Shown: positions 10,897 to 22,985, counted from the stretch's first letter. The stretch: DNA of 64,000 nt from Zygnema cylindricum (GCA_037447655.1 JBBHKE010000028.1:1-64000), one strand, 5' to 3'. Notes: generated by a model not told the origin, from the letters alone. A program made the numbers and translations.

Positions 10897-13800
10897 ATGG
10901 CGTCATTTTCCCTCTTTTCTCTCTTTTTTCTCTCCTCTCTCCTCTCCCTCATTATTTTAGTTTCCGCAAGGTCTCGGGGTGGATTCAGGCGGCGGCTCGG
11001 AATCCATCCAGGTAAACCTCTTTTGCTTTTTCTTTTTAAACTGGCTAGAAATTTTTCGAAATTTTAACGTAATATATAAGAAAGAGGTCAAACTATTCAA
11101 TAAAGAAGAGATTTGTTACAGACGCATCGGTTCAAATTTGTGTTTTTACTCGTGAATTATGTGCAAGAAAGAGCAAAACCTTATAAAATTTGAATTTTTC
11201 TGTTTCTCTTATGCAGATATTAATGGAATTAAGGATCCCATAATAGCTAATGATTGCGTTTCGGCGTTTCCCAATTATTGTCTTTTTGTGGATCCGTTGC
11301 CGATTCCGCCTTCCATTAACGGATCAACCGGAGAAACCATCCATTTGGGAGCTTATATCATTAATCAAGTGAGATTTTAATTCCAATTTTTCTATTTTAT
11401 TCGATTAAGCATTCACTTTTGCACATGCTGCACTAAATTTGGTCTGTAATTGAACAGAAAGGTACCTGTTTTAACCTGTTTTAACCTGTTTTTACCTGTT
11501 TTTACCTATTTTGCCTGTTTTAACTTCAACCTTTAATTTTTCTTTTACATACCCATTTTTTTTTTAATTGCGTGACAAGAATTACATTGTCTCCCTTCTT
11601 CCCTCCCTTCTTTTTCCTGTGTTCTTTTTTTATTTCGATTTTAGAACAATTTCCGGTAGTGTTTGGCTCACATAAGGTGTTAATAAAACTTACCTCTCTC
11701 CCTCCCTCCATCCCTCCATCCAGTGTTTTGTTTCTCATTTTGGGTTTGGAACAATTTCCGGTACTGTTTCCCTCACCTGGGTGTTACTAAATCTTCTCAA
11801 CCTTTCTCTCACGCCCTCCTTCTCTCTCGCCCTCCTTTCTCTCGCCCTCCTCTCGCGCCCGCCCCCTTATCTCATTCTCTCATTTGATTTTGTTATTTTT
11901 TTCGCAGCAACTCCATCGTGACATTCCGGCCACAAAACTTTACGGTTACGGAACGTCGAAAAAAACCGCCACAACTCCCGGACCTGTCATAAAAGCGGAA
12001 AGGGGTATTCCGACAAAAATTCAATGGGCCAATTATATTACCGATGAAGAATATTTCTTACCCGCTGTCCTTTTTCAAGCAAAGTTTGCAAGAGCCAAAG
12101 ACGGAGGCATCCCAATAGGTGATTTTTCGAACTCGAAACCCATTTTTTTCCAATTGTTTCCCATAAACTTTCATCCAAGTTTTAGAAACTGGTGGCACTC
12201 CGTGGGTGAATTTCCAAAGTCCGTAACAAACCTTTTCATAAATTGACACCCGAGTTTCCGCCTCAGTATTGACCATTGGTAAAAGTTAAAAAGAAAGACC
12301 AAGCGTCGTTTCAAAGCCCTTGACATCCCAATTCAAACCATTGCTTAGAAATTTTTTAAGCTAAAACTTTTCCTTAACCACATGTAAACCAAACTTTATA
12401 CGTCAATACAAAATTATCGCCATATATTCTAGCTCCTTTCCGTCCCATTCCCAACAACTTGAAAAAGCAAAGCATGAAAATTCAAACCATAATCTGTCCC
12501 TTGCCACGTTTCCTTACCACATCTCATGCCACGTGTCACCAAATCTCATAGCAAGCTCTCCACAGGCTTTCCTAATTATCACCCAGTCTACCAATACCCT
12601 TACTCCTTGGCACCTGTTTCTCCACTTGTTAGCAGTCATTACCACCAACCTTCATGTGTGGTGCCACATGTCATGGCTTTATCCTGCCACGTCAGCAAGT
12701 ACGAAACCAATACCTTGTGTCTTGCCACGTGTCGGCAAGTCTCAAACACCAGTCCTTATGTGTGGTGCCACGTGTCATTGCGCTGTATCATCCTAAGTTT
12801 CAGCAACTCTCGAAGACCAGCCTGGCAATGCTTTGTGTTTTGCCACGTGTCAGCAACTCTCCACACCAGTCTGTGTGTACGGTATCACGTGGCGATGTCT
12901 TACCGTGCCACGTCAGCAAGTCCGACCGTACTGTGTTTCCACGTGGCAGTGATTACCTTGCCACGTCAGCAAGTTTGACCGTACTGTGTTTCCACGTGGC
13001 AGTGATGCATCTCCATGGAGGAGAAACTGAGCCGGCATCCGACGGTCATCCGGACGCATGGTTTACCGCCAAGGGAGAGACCGGTCCCACGTATAAGAAA
13101 TCCCTTTATACCTATTTGAACACCCAACCTCCCGCGACTCTTTGGTATCACGACCACACCAAGGGCCTAACACGCCTCAGCATCTACATGGGTGAGAGGG
13201 AGGGGAGGGAGCGAGAGGGAGAGGGAGAGGGAGGGAGGGAGGGTGGGGAGGTGGGGAGAAGGGAATCTCTCTAGCTAGGCGACACAAGGGCATTCCGAAT
13301 GTGAGAGCGGGACAGGGACAGGGAGAGGTAGGGAGAAGGATAGAGAGAGGGAGATGGAATGGGAGTGGGATGGATAGATTGAGGGCTTCACCAAGACTTG
13401 GCATCTATATGGGTGAGAAGGACTATGGGATTGGGATTTTGTAAAGAGGGATATGGATAGAGAGAAGGGGAAGGAGAGAACAAAATTCTCAAGTCAGATT
13501 TTGAAAACCATTGACACAAGAGCGTTAACAATGCAGGTCTTATTGGACAATACCACATTCACGATTCCCATGGAGAAGATTTTCAGAAGGATTTACCCAC
13601 GGGTGATTACGATATTCCACTTGTTTTCACAAATCAAGTTGTTAATTACACTGGGCAATTGTTTTGGAGTGACTATACTACGCACAATTCGGATTACCAA
13701 GAGTTTGTCGCAATTAACGGAAAGGTGGGATCTATGCTCTGGTTTTGCTGGTTTTTCTCGACGTTTCATACTTTCTTTTTGTATTTTTTTTATGTTTTCC

Positions 13801-15179
13801 GTCTCCCTGTTTTTCTTTTTGTTTTATTATATTTGTTTGTTTCCTTCCAGTCGAAATGACCTGATTTTTCATACTAGTTTGGCAGTTAATTTTGTAATTT
13901 ATGAAAATTAAGAAATTCAGATTCGCAGTGATACTTGCTAACAATTACTGAACTCGGAAGGACTCCATATGTTAAACTGGGAGCTCGGGGTCGCAGCCGA
14001 TTTTTTAACAACTTTTTTCTTCTTTTTTTTCCTTTTTTTTTCCTTTTTGGGTTGGAAACAGGCGTTTCCGTACCTAAATGTCGATAGAACTAAGTATCGA
14101 TTTCGATTTCTGGATTCATGTAATCTACTACAAGTTTCTTTCCGTTTTCTTTATGTTGAAAAGCCTGATCTTTCTGCCATTGGTTCCAATAGTACGGCAG
14201 TTCCTGATGGAGAATTTTTGAATTTCACACAAATTTCGACCGATGGAGGATATCTACAAACACCAGTAGATTTAGCCGAAGTGATGATTTCACCCGGCGA
14301 AAGGATGGACATTATTTTCGATTTTGGAGTTAAAGTGAAAGCCGGAGGAACAATTTTTCTTGTAAATGATGATAATTCTAATTTATCATTATTGATGGCA
14401 TTTCACGTGGGTGATAAATTTGTAAATTCATTACCAGTTCCTTCCATTCTTACTAATATAAGTCTCATTGAAATTCCTCCGGTGATAACTGAGAGAGATT
14501 TGCAAATTGTTGCTCAATTTCTGGATCTACCTGCAAATGAAACTTTTGAAGTCGAGGGATTGCCGACCTCGGTAGGAGGAATTCGAACGACGGTCGATAA
14601 CCTTATATTTGACGATCCCGCAACAGAAATTGTGACTGTGGTGCGTTTTCCTTTCCAATTTCCATTAAATTTTCTGATACGCTAGCAGATTAAAGTATAA
14701 AAAAATGGTTAACATCACACATATTTGGCTTATTCTTTCAAAAAAATGTTTCTACTTATCGACTGTTTCTTATGTTGTGTTTTTTAAATTGAATTGTCAA
14801 GTTGCTTTTTTATCCTTTACAGCTGCACTATGCATATTTTACGATCCATATATTTTGCAAACTAACACGATAGTACTATTTCTTGGCCTTTTTCGTGCGC
14901 ACAAATGAACAGGGAGACACTGAGATTTGGAACATCATTAATTTTTCGGCTTCCGAGCACACTATCCATCTCCATGCGGTTAAATTCCGTATTTTGAGTC
15001 GACAAGCTTTCGATCTCGAGTCTTACATTGCGGGCACGTGTGGTTTAAAATCCGGAACAACACAATGTTATACGGAAAATGTGAGGCCTCCGTTGCCTAA
15101 TGAGAACGGATGGAAGGACACCGCTCTTGTAAATTCTATGGCGGTTCTCCGTATTCTCGTGCGGTTTCTTCCTGTGGTA

Positions 15180-15215
<36 letters not shown>

Positions 15216-15724
15216 TATCCATCGAATTGAGAGGAAGTTGTGACGAAAACATTCGGGAGCTATACGCATGATCTAAAGGCAAATGTCTTTTTTGGGTCTT
15301 TATGAGATTGTTGAATGGTTTCGGATGACTGTGGTCTTGGAGAAAACAAAAATTCAACACTGTCAGTTGCTGAAAGTTGCAATAACAGTTTGTCTCAATT
15401 TTGTATCACTTTGATGACAGCTATTAGAGTTGCGTGCACTGAAAACATCCCTGTGAAGAGTGTCTGTTTGTACGACTAAACGAGTTTTTTTTTGTAGTAA
15501 TGTGCAAACATTTGGAATTTGGTGACTATGTATTTTGCGAAACTGCTGGAGAATCCTGACGGTTTTGCTTGTTTGTGTTGTGTTTCTATGTGAAGGATGG
15601 AGGAGTTTTTCCTTTTGATCCATCCCATTCTCCGGGATACGTGTGGCATTGTCACATGCATGATCATGAAGATTACGAAATGATGCGACCGCTTCTTTTT
15701 GTCCAAAGAACAGCAGCCGACTAG
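10897..15724 (+). CDS. Secreted CotA/LPR1-type multicopper oxidase
   Basis: Predicted copper oxidase of the CotA-like family that includes plant LPR1/LPR2 ferroxidases; it would oxidise Fe(II) or phenolics while reducing oxygen to water. Exons: 10897-11011, 11217-11368, 11908-12118, 13003-13191, 13537-13724, 14062-14640, 14913-15176, 15596-15724, all GT-AG and phase-consistent, giving 608 residues. An N-terminal hydrophobic signal peptide (about 1-24) indicates secretion. All four copper motifs are present: HLHGG (about 162-166), WYHDH (about 207-211), HTIHLH (about 494-499) and HCHMHDHEDYEMM (about 584-596). Together they carry the T1, T2 and T3 ligands and the axial Met. Several N-glycosylation sequons (NYT, NST, NFT, NIS, NET) fit a secreted protein. 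The start is the first ATG before the signal peptide. Substrate cannot be decided from sequence. Confidence 0.9.
12500..13010 (+). repeat. ACGT-core repeat array in intron 3, reaching the splice acceptor
   Basis: Roughly ten copies of GCCACGT-type motifs, as GCCACGTGTC, GCCACGTCAGC or CCACGTGGC, spaced about 30-60 bp. The last two units (about 12907-12959 and 12960-13012) are near-identical 53-bp repeats. The second unit provides the acceptor CCACGTGGCAG used by exon 4, so the first unit holds an identical decoy acceptor. ACGT-core sites are known targets of plant bZIP and bHLH factors; a regulatory role here is inference. Confidence 0.7.
15183..15214 (+). repeat. About 32-nt poly-T run in multicopper oxidase intron 7
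   Basis: A homopolymer just downstream of the exon 7 donor (GTAAG). Length may be unreliable. Confidence 0.75.
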
Positions 15725-16787
15725 TCGAAAGAAAAAGTGTTTGTCATAAAATAATGGCAATACTTTGTTGTATATTCGTCAAAACCCTATATACTGAGAT
15801 GTAGCCAGCAAGTAATATTTTTTTACGTAGGATAGTTTATTTTACCTTTTTTCGTTTATGAGGCAAGCACTTTGTATAGTGACTACAGGAAAGTTGTCGG
15901 GAACTCCAATGATGTAGGCGTAATTCCTGACCTTTGGATGTTTCACTTTGAGAGTTGCGAAGCAATCGCGCCCACTGGAAGATTACCATTGGTACACGTG
16001 AAAAAGCAAAAAATATCTACTTTGAACAAGCGACCACAGGGGAACACGTCGTACATGCCATGTGACTCTTGCCACGCTGAATACAGGTCACGTGAAAATA
16101 TCCTCGCACGCTCCGTCTAACATCCACTGACATTCAAAGTTTGACGCGACCTTCAAAGTTTGCCTCGTCTTTTTGCCGTTCCGTTTCGAAATTTTGATTT
16201 CCATTTTCAAAATCAAAATCTGGCCGAAAACTTTACGTACGAATCATTAACTTCCTCGGGTCGAACAAATATTTCGTATAGATATTCCGTTTGTAGATTT
16301 TTTAAGATTTTTAGAATATGGACTCTAACCTATGTGGCGCCAATCATAATTAAGGAAAATTTGTTACTGGCTCGACACAATAGAGCGAACTTCCATGAAT
16401 GCGGTCGATAGACTTGTCCGTACATTTACTGGAACCGCCTAATGGAATGTTACCCTAAGTCTGTGAAACAGTTCTACCTGTGATTACAAATAGTGAAAAA
16501 ATTATTTTTTTTAGTGCTCGAATCTTACATTTAAGTCCGTGAACCAATTTTTAGTTGTCATTAGAAATATCGAAACTGTTTCAACAACAAATGCTTAGTA
16601 CATTTTAGATCTAATCGTACAATATATTTGATCAGAGTGACCACATGAAAAGGTTTAGGAATGTAATTCAAAACTTTTTTATGAAACGTGTTGGTTCCCT
16701 AATTTTAATTTTAAGGAAAATGTGTTTTGGATGTGCAATGTGTTTTTGGATGTGCCGATAACATTTGCTTCGGAGGTTTATGAAATA
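15725..16787. other. Intergenic, 3' of the multicopper oxidase
   Basis: AT-rich sequence with no coding or RNA gene that I can support. It presumably includes the 3' UTR of the oxidase in the first few hundred bases. Confidence 0.45.
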
Positions 16788-17262
16788 GTAATTCCGATGT
16801 TTTAATGGTAAAGTTAAATTTCGTTTTTGTTCTCAAGTGTAGTTAATTTGTCTTCTCCGAAGAGTATGAATGAAGAAGGGTGATGAGGACAGGGACGAGA
16901 GAGAGGAGAGAAGAGGTGTGCGAGGAAGATTGCTGGATTAAATTCCTTACAGACCGTACAAATGTTGAACGCTCCATCGCAATTCAGTCAAAACGTTCAA
17001 AGGAAAAGAAAAGCTGAAATCAAATTGGCACGGATGTTGTAAATTCTAATGAAGTCAAAATCCGTTGAAGGAATTTATCGTTTAAACATAGTTTTAACTA
17101 ATAATTGAATAAACGAACTTTTTACCTTTCACAGTCTTGTAACAGTTGACACTACACCGTGAATCGTTACTAGCGTTTATAAATTACAAGACAAAATGAG
17201 CCCGTTACACGGGCAAGGTTCGTGTTGTTTGTGTTTAACTGTTTATGCTTGTATAGAGTTTT
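16788..17262 (+). repeat. Direct repeat, left copy
   Basis: It starts ATTCCGATGTTTTAATGG and contains TTACAGACCGTACAAATGTT. It is repeated with high identity from 17928. The end of this copy (about 17203-17262) carries GCCCGTTACACGGGC, a perfect hairpin, followed by GTTTATGCTTGTATAGAG. A MITE end (CACCGTGAATCGTTACTAGC) is inserted near 17155 in this copy only. Confidence 0.75.
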
Positions 17263-17389
17263 TAGCCAATGTAATGGTTTGAGCCCTTATTGTCCAATTC
17301 GTACGGATTTGGATTTTTTTTTCTGAATTTAACGTTGTCTTCGCGACTTTCATACTTTTCTTAAAATCCGTTTAGTTTGCGCTGTACGA

Positions 17390-17870
17390 ACATATACGAA
17401 AATGTACGAAGTGCGTAATCACATAAAATCCTTAAAAACTCTAAAATTGTACGGAAAATTAACAGAATTGTACAGTAATATACGGAAATTGTACCATATC
17501 AAACCTAATGGTACAGCATTTTTTTGGCAGTCGTACTCAAATATATAGGAATGTACGACAATGTACCTTAGAAACCCTAAAATCCCCCCTTTAATTACCC
17601 TAATATATACGAAAATGTACGACCACTATACGTAACTGCACGAAAAGTGTAGCGCAGTTGTATTGAAATATACGGGAATGTACGGAAATGTACCCTACAA
17701 AACCTAAAATATATAACCCTAACATGTCAAAAAACTACGAACGATGTACTTACATGTATGAAAAGTGTGGGGCAGTTATACTCAAACATACGGAATGTGA
17801 AGAAATGTACTATAAAGCCCGAAAAATCCCTTAAATAACCCTTAAAGGTGCAAAATGTAGGGACATTGTC
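17390..17870 (+). repeat. GTAC-rich degenerate tandem repeat
   Basis: About three to four degenerate units of roughly 120 bp. Each contains TCAAATATACGGGAATGTAC-like, AAAACCCTAAAAT-like and GAAAAGTGTAGCGCAGT-like segments. No ORF. A fragment resembling the hAT-like element end (TTGGGTATCAAGG with TATATCG) follows at about 17878-17925. Confidence 0.6.
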
Positions 17871-17927
17871 AGTAATGTTGGGTATCAAGGGCCTGTTGCC
17901 GATATTCGGTATATATCGAATTTCTGG

Positions 17928-18310
17928 ATTCCGATGTTTTAATGGTAAAGTTAAATTTCGTTTTTGTTCTCAAGTGCAGTTAATTTGTCTTTTTCGAATT
18001 CTTCGAAGAGTATGAATGAACAACAGTGATGAGGACAAGGACAAGAGATAGGAGAAGAGGCGTGAGAGGAAGATTGTTGAATTAAATTCCTTACAGACCG
18101 TACAAATGTTGAACGCTCGATCGCAATTCAGTCAAAACGTTCAAAGGAAAAGATAAGCTGAAATCAAATTGACACGGATGTTGTAAATTCTAATGAAGGC
18201 AGAATCCGCTGATGGACTTTATCGTTTATTCATCGACTTAACTAACAAGACCAAAAATGCCTTTTACACGGGCAAGGTTCATGTTGTGTGTGTTTATGCT
18301 TGTATAGAGT
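17928..18310 (+). repeat. Direct repeat, right copy
   Basis: Second copy of the 16788-17262 repeat. It also ends in a TTTTACACGGGCAAGGTTC segment followed by TTTATGCTTGTATAGAG. On the minus strand that end may be the 3' terminal region of the Helitron (hairpin GCCCGTGTAA..), because the Helitron coding remnants run toward it. The hairpin is imperfect in this copy and perfect in the left copy. Confidence 0.6.
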
Positions 18311-18844
18311 TTTTGTACACTATATTTGGGAACAACTACAAGTGGGTTTTTTGATGAACTATACAAATGTAAATTATAGTTGGGAATAACAACCATAGGG
18401 TGTTTGATTTACAACACAAATATAGACAATTTTAAACCGAGAGAATGTCCTATGTTAGATGTCATCATGTGCAAACAAATATGTTTTGAAGTTCATAATC
18501 ATATTTAGTCTACTTCACAACAGGAACGTCGTAGTTGAGATTAAACGAGTTAATTGATGACTAAGTGTCACCTTTGTAATACGTTTAATAGTGTGTTGCT
18601 CTAGCAATTTCAATAGACTAAATATACTTAACTAACAATTCTCCGCCTATATTTATGTGTAACTGCTGAAAATCAAATGTTATTTTTTAGATACAGATTT
18701 CATGTTGATGTGTTTTATTACACAAATATGCATTTGAAATCATAACCTTGGCATATCATTTGCCTACTTCTGTCACTTATGATCTACACTGCATTAATAA
18801 CACTTTTGTAAACAACATTCTTGGTATACGTTCGGTTTTCATCC

Positions 18845-19845
18845 TCAAGTATCAATTATCCAATCAACACTTTTACATTGGCCCGTGAAGTGACCTGCAA
18901 CAATGCCACATAGTTGTCCCTGTGCAAACACTAATTGGGCAAAATACAGACCCAAGTGGGGTATTGATTGTCCTTGTGCTTTGTTGATTGTCATAGCAAA
19001 TCCTACTTGTAGAAATTGTCGCCGTTTGATTTGGAATGGCAAAGTTTTTTCGTTGCTGATCGTCGATATATGCGGAATGAAAATTTTGGTGTTTTGTGTA
19101 ACACCTATGAGTATTTTTGCGTGAATGCAGTTTTTGGAAAGACCCACCACTTGGAGTTTGGTTCCGTTAAAAGTCCCTTTTCACCGTTGATATTACGCAA
19201 TAGAATGATTGGTGTACCTGTTTCAGATTGATAAATGTTAATTGATATGTATTCAATATCTGGTTATCTGTTTTCCATTAATATGATTTAAATTATTGAA
19301 ATTACAGATTGTGGTTTGTGTTTAAATGCATATTTATCTTGGTGTTTAAACATATAAACAACCATGTGAACTTGCATTAATTTGATTTATGTTAAAGAAA
19401 ATGTATTTAATATATAATTATGTTATTTAAGTAAACTTTGATTTAATTATAGGCATTATGGATTGTGGATAACTGTTTATATAAATTTTCATATTGATAG
19501 TTGGAGACTTAAATAACTTTGTGATAAACAAAGTTCGGAGAATAATTGGTGTACATGTTTTTAGGTTGAGGTTGTTCGGTGGGATGTCACTTTAAGAGTT
19601 GAGGAATTCTTGTTGCAACAATAATTGTTGATCAAGTTCTTCGATTGCCATTGAGTCTATAGAAATGTACTCATGCTCTTGTTATGGTATTTTTCTCATT
19701 ACCAAGTTGTTGACAATGTTAACATCTAGATTGCGAGGAGATAGTATAGCAGGATTTGAGAAGTATGCATCGCAAATGTATTGCGTTGTTACGTTTGGAA
19801 AGGTGTATTGAATGAAGTTCTCCAAATTTGTATTTGTGTCATTGC
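18845..19845 (-). pseudogene. Helitron Pif1 helicase, C-terminal remnant
   Basis: Minus-strand motifs typical of Pif1-like Helitron helicases: YICDAYFSNPAILSPRNLDV near 19.7-19.8 kb, then GTPIILLRNINGEKG and FAMTINKAQGQS near 18.95-19.2 kb, followed by the GLYFAQLVFAQGQL segment. The TPII segment occurs twice, near 19200 and near 19545, separated by about 320 bp of AT-rich noncoding DNA. This suggests a small insertion or rearrangement flanked by a roughly 20-bp imperfect duplication. Stops and frameshifts are present. Confidence 0.75.
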
Positions 19846-20152
19846 TGTTGATATTTGTGTATTTTCTAGGTATGAATTTATTCTATGTGTCTGTCAGATG
19901 GTATTCAAAAGTCATCCATACTTGTCGTAGTCACTAGAAGACAGAGATAGCCATGGCCGCCGCCATAGTCAGAAAGTAAGATGACCTAATTGTTAGCCTA
20001 AACCGGATTTGATCCTAAGTCTTTTAGTTGTGTGACGCATGGCATAGTTGGCCGCCTTATCCCTTAGGTCTTAATGAAAAACTATAATCGTATAGATTGA
20101 TAACTAATTAAAGTGTAACGCTACGGAGAAGAAGACATTTAACATAAATATT

Positions 20153-20226
20153 CCCAATGCCGGATTCGAACCTGCGTCTGTAATTGCAATATAGGCAAAC
20201 GACATATCCACTAAACCGTTAACGAA
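20153..20226 (-). other. tRNA-like segment in solo LTR S1
   Basis: On the minus strand: A-box-like TTTAGTGGATAT, an anticodon-like arm TTGC-CTATATT-GCAA with a 7-nt loop and T at position 33, and a perfect B-box GGTTCGAATCC. A-to-B spacing is that of a tRNA. D-stem and acceptor pairing are weak, so it is unlikely to be a working tRNA. It runs antisense to the LTR. Confidence 0.65.
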
Positions 20227-20763
20227 ACGATACATATATTTTCATCGAAACGTATATAAACGTGGTTGTAATCTACATAATCTATTCATGGATTACAAAA
20301 CGAAGCGACGTAGAGATTCAACGGTCAACACGGAATGGCAACCGTTGAATTTCAACGGTCAACATTTTTCGACGCACCGTCAGATCGAACGACCGACATT
20401 GATCGCCGAATTACGAACGGAAGGCACACGTGAGTGCCGGCATGCCGGAAAGGTTTTTGGCCGTACTTCGCGAATATGGAGGAAAATGACACGTGGCATC
20501 ATCCTATATGATGCCGGAGAAGAAAGGGACAGAATGGCGTTGACTAGTCTGCCACGTGGCGGACCGAGAGTGGTGCCGAATATTTCCGTACATAAAGTAC
20601 GGCGGCTACCGTACTTTGTATGTACACTGTTTAGCGTACGATGTTTTGATTGGTCTAGAGTAGTTATGAGTAGGTTCTTAGGACTTAGACATATTTTTTG
20701 AAAGTCCTCTCTCCCAAAGGCCATATGTAAAAATATGTTGTCTTTGAACAACCATAACTTAAT

Positions 20764-20906
20764 GCTCAGGGGAGCAAATTTAGTGATTTTTTTTGTTGCG
20801 GACTCAGGGGAAATTCAAATTGGGGAATGTTATCCAAAACTCATATTCTAAATTTGCATTCTGTGGTGGAACTGAACACACAAAAGTCTTATTTCACAAG
20901 GGTGAA
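20764..20906 (+). other. AGGG-loop hairpin module in S1
   Basis: GCTC-AGGG-GAGC at 20764-20775 is perfect. The middle GACTCAGGGGA hairpin is damaged on its 3' side. TTCAC-AAGG-GTGAA at 20893-20906 is perfect. Confidence 0.65.
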
Positions 20907-21034
20907 GCTTTAATGGGGTTCTAATTGTCAAGGGGTCAATCATTTGGGTTTATGTAAACTTGGAGTCGGCACAATCTAGATTAGCTTCTTTGGATCTACG
21001 AATTCTGTGTGGCAATGGAGCCCATAGAATTTCA

Positions 21035-22985
21035 ATTGCTTCTGTGTAGCACTGTATCTTTTGGGAGCTTTACGTACTCTGGTACTTATTGTGGGTGTGG
21101 TTCGTGTCGCCCCTCCCCAACTTGAAGCAAGAAGTCGGCGAATTCCTAAAGTGTTGAGGCGGCAATGTCATTTTGAGTTGTGCAAACGCGCATATTTATA
21201 TTCAGACGAACCTGTTTGAATTTTTGCCATAAGGGGTTGTTTTTTACGCATGCTACGATGACTTGAGCAACTGTGGCTTTTTGAATGACTAAGAGGCATT
21301 GATGAAAGTCGCCCGTTATGAAAAACACTACATTCACAAATGGTTTGTGATCTCTTCGTAAATTTTGCAATGTTCTATCCACTGCCTCAAGTAGATGTCG
21401 ACGAGCCATAGAAATTTCTTCCCAAACGATTAGAGAGGTTTGACGAAATAACTCTGCAAGATCTGATTGAGAAGAGATATTGCATGTAGATTGAGCATCT
21501 ATATCTAATGGAAGCTTAAATCTTGGGTGCGCTATCTTTTCTTATGTCAATAACAATGCTGCTACCTCACTTACATCAACAACGATAGCTTTTTTGTCGT
21601 TAGTATGCACTTTTGCCAAAATCTTCTCTATGAAAAATGATTTTTTCTGTTCCTCAAAGTCCATTAAGAAAAAAACAAGTTTCGACCTTTGAGGTACCTT
21701 GTACCGCATTTGTAACTACGTAATTATGCTTCTTTCTGTTCCATATTGAGTGTGGAAACCGAAGATAACACCCGTGTCATGTCTTGAAGATTGTAGGATT
21801 TTTCAACATCTATTAATGGATTTCGGTTTTGTATTTTACGAATGAGATGCTCTGGATAGTGTGCCAATTAGGGTAGAGCTGGATAGTCTATAATTGATTT
21901 AACGCCGCCACGTAGGAATTGTTTGGGTTCCAATAAAGTCTCGTATACTTGTTCTCGTTGAAGATTCTCATTATTACGGGACTTGTGAGCTTTGTAATTC
22001 GCGCGATTTCTATGGTGGATATCCTTAGACCTATCTTGGAAGTGTTTTGCCCATAAGGATTTTGCGGATTGAAAATTAGCACAGAGGAGGATTGTGGCAA
22101 ATAGGTGTCAAAGTTGTTTTGGCGTTTGGAATGTTACTGCTTCTTCTATGCATTTTTCCCACTCTACATGATCATCGCGAAGTCCCATTGCACTTGCAGC
22201 TTTGGCAAATGTGGCATATTCGACACCTTTGATAGTACACAAATCTTTGAATGACAAAGGTCCTTGTCTATAGCAAAGTAAAAAACGCATGTAATAACGT
22301 TCGGGTTCAACTGGTGAGCAAGTAACCATTCTCCCTATGACACTCTAATTAACACTTAATCAATTTTTCCAAAGTTAATTCGTCCAAATGTAATATTTAG
22401 GGATTTCGGGATACAAAAGGGATCGTGCGGTCTCATCATTGGCACATAAGTCGAAGTAACTTGTAAGTTTGGTAGATAAAGCACAATTCAAAACTGTTGA
22501 CACATTATCTGTTGAATGAAACACGACAATCTGTTGATGAGGTAAATACATTATCTGTTGAATGAAACACGACAATCTGTTGATGAGGTAAATACACGGG
22601 AAGCTTTTCTACAATTTGAGACTTAGCTTGTAAGGGGATCTCAAACAATCGCCAACATGATTCCAATGCGAACACATATCAAGCATCTAACTATTGTTGA
22701 ATTTCGTCTCTGGGCTCTTTGTTTCCCAATAACATTGCGACGCGATCATGCCTTTTGTACACATAGTTGTACATATATTTGGCCAATGTTATTGTTGAGC
22801 ACACTTTGACGTTAATATGACAATTGAGTTTGTGCGAAAACCAAAAATGTATGGTACCACAAATTGATTATCAAGTGTTTGACCATATTTTTTTAACACG
22901 ACTGTTATTTTGTCTCCTGTACATAGGATATCCCTTACCGTCCTCTTGAGTCTCCGCACAAAATACTTTTGGAAATCCTTTCTTG
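21035..22985 (-). pseudogene. Helitron replication/Pif1 helicase central remnant
   Basis: Minus-strand order from 22985 down: GKCKKGFPKVFCAETQ and GYPMYRRQ; LDNQFVVPY; a frameshift; CHINVKVCS and KYMYNYVYKRHDR; CWRLFEIPLQ; YFDLCANDETARSLLYPEIP; SPVEPERYYMRFLL; then the Pif1 part. The Walker A region is degraded (GTEK where GTGKT is expected, with a stop). Walker B reads LIVWEE, followed by LLEAVDRTLQNL, VVFFITGDFHQ and NMRVC. These are the expected Helitron blocks in the expected order. A 46-bp tandem duplication lies at 22502-22593. Confidence 0.8.

Larger units (their letters stand above)
19846..21034 (+). mobile_element. Solo LTR S1 (copia-A-like family)
   Basis: Begins TGTTGATATTTG and ends GAATTTCA, flanked by the 5-bp duplication ATTGC (19841-19845 and 21035-21039). 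Length is 1189 bp. It contains the modules seen in the other LTRs: TTTTCTAGGT near the start, CTTGTCGTAGTCACT, GCCATGGC, an antisense tRNA-like segment, CACGTG at 20553-20558 and the AGGG-loop hairpins. Removing it and one ATTGC restores the Helitron reading frame (KDTVLHRSN continues into DTNTNLENF), confirming the borders. Confidence 0.85.

Noticed and set aside
12526-13274. Open frames of 150-206 codons across intron 3 of the oxidase
   Set aside because: They arise from the ACGT repeat array; only 13003-13191 is coding, as oxidase exon 4.
20288-20701. 137-codon open frame inside solo LTR S1
   Set aside because: Lies in LTR promoter and leader sequence; the matching LTR frames in copia-A (32363-32680, 37764-38096) are not conserved as protein.
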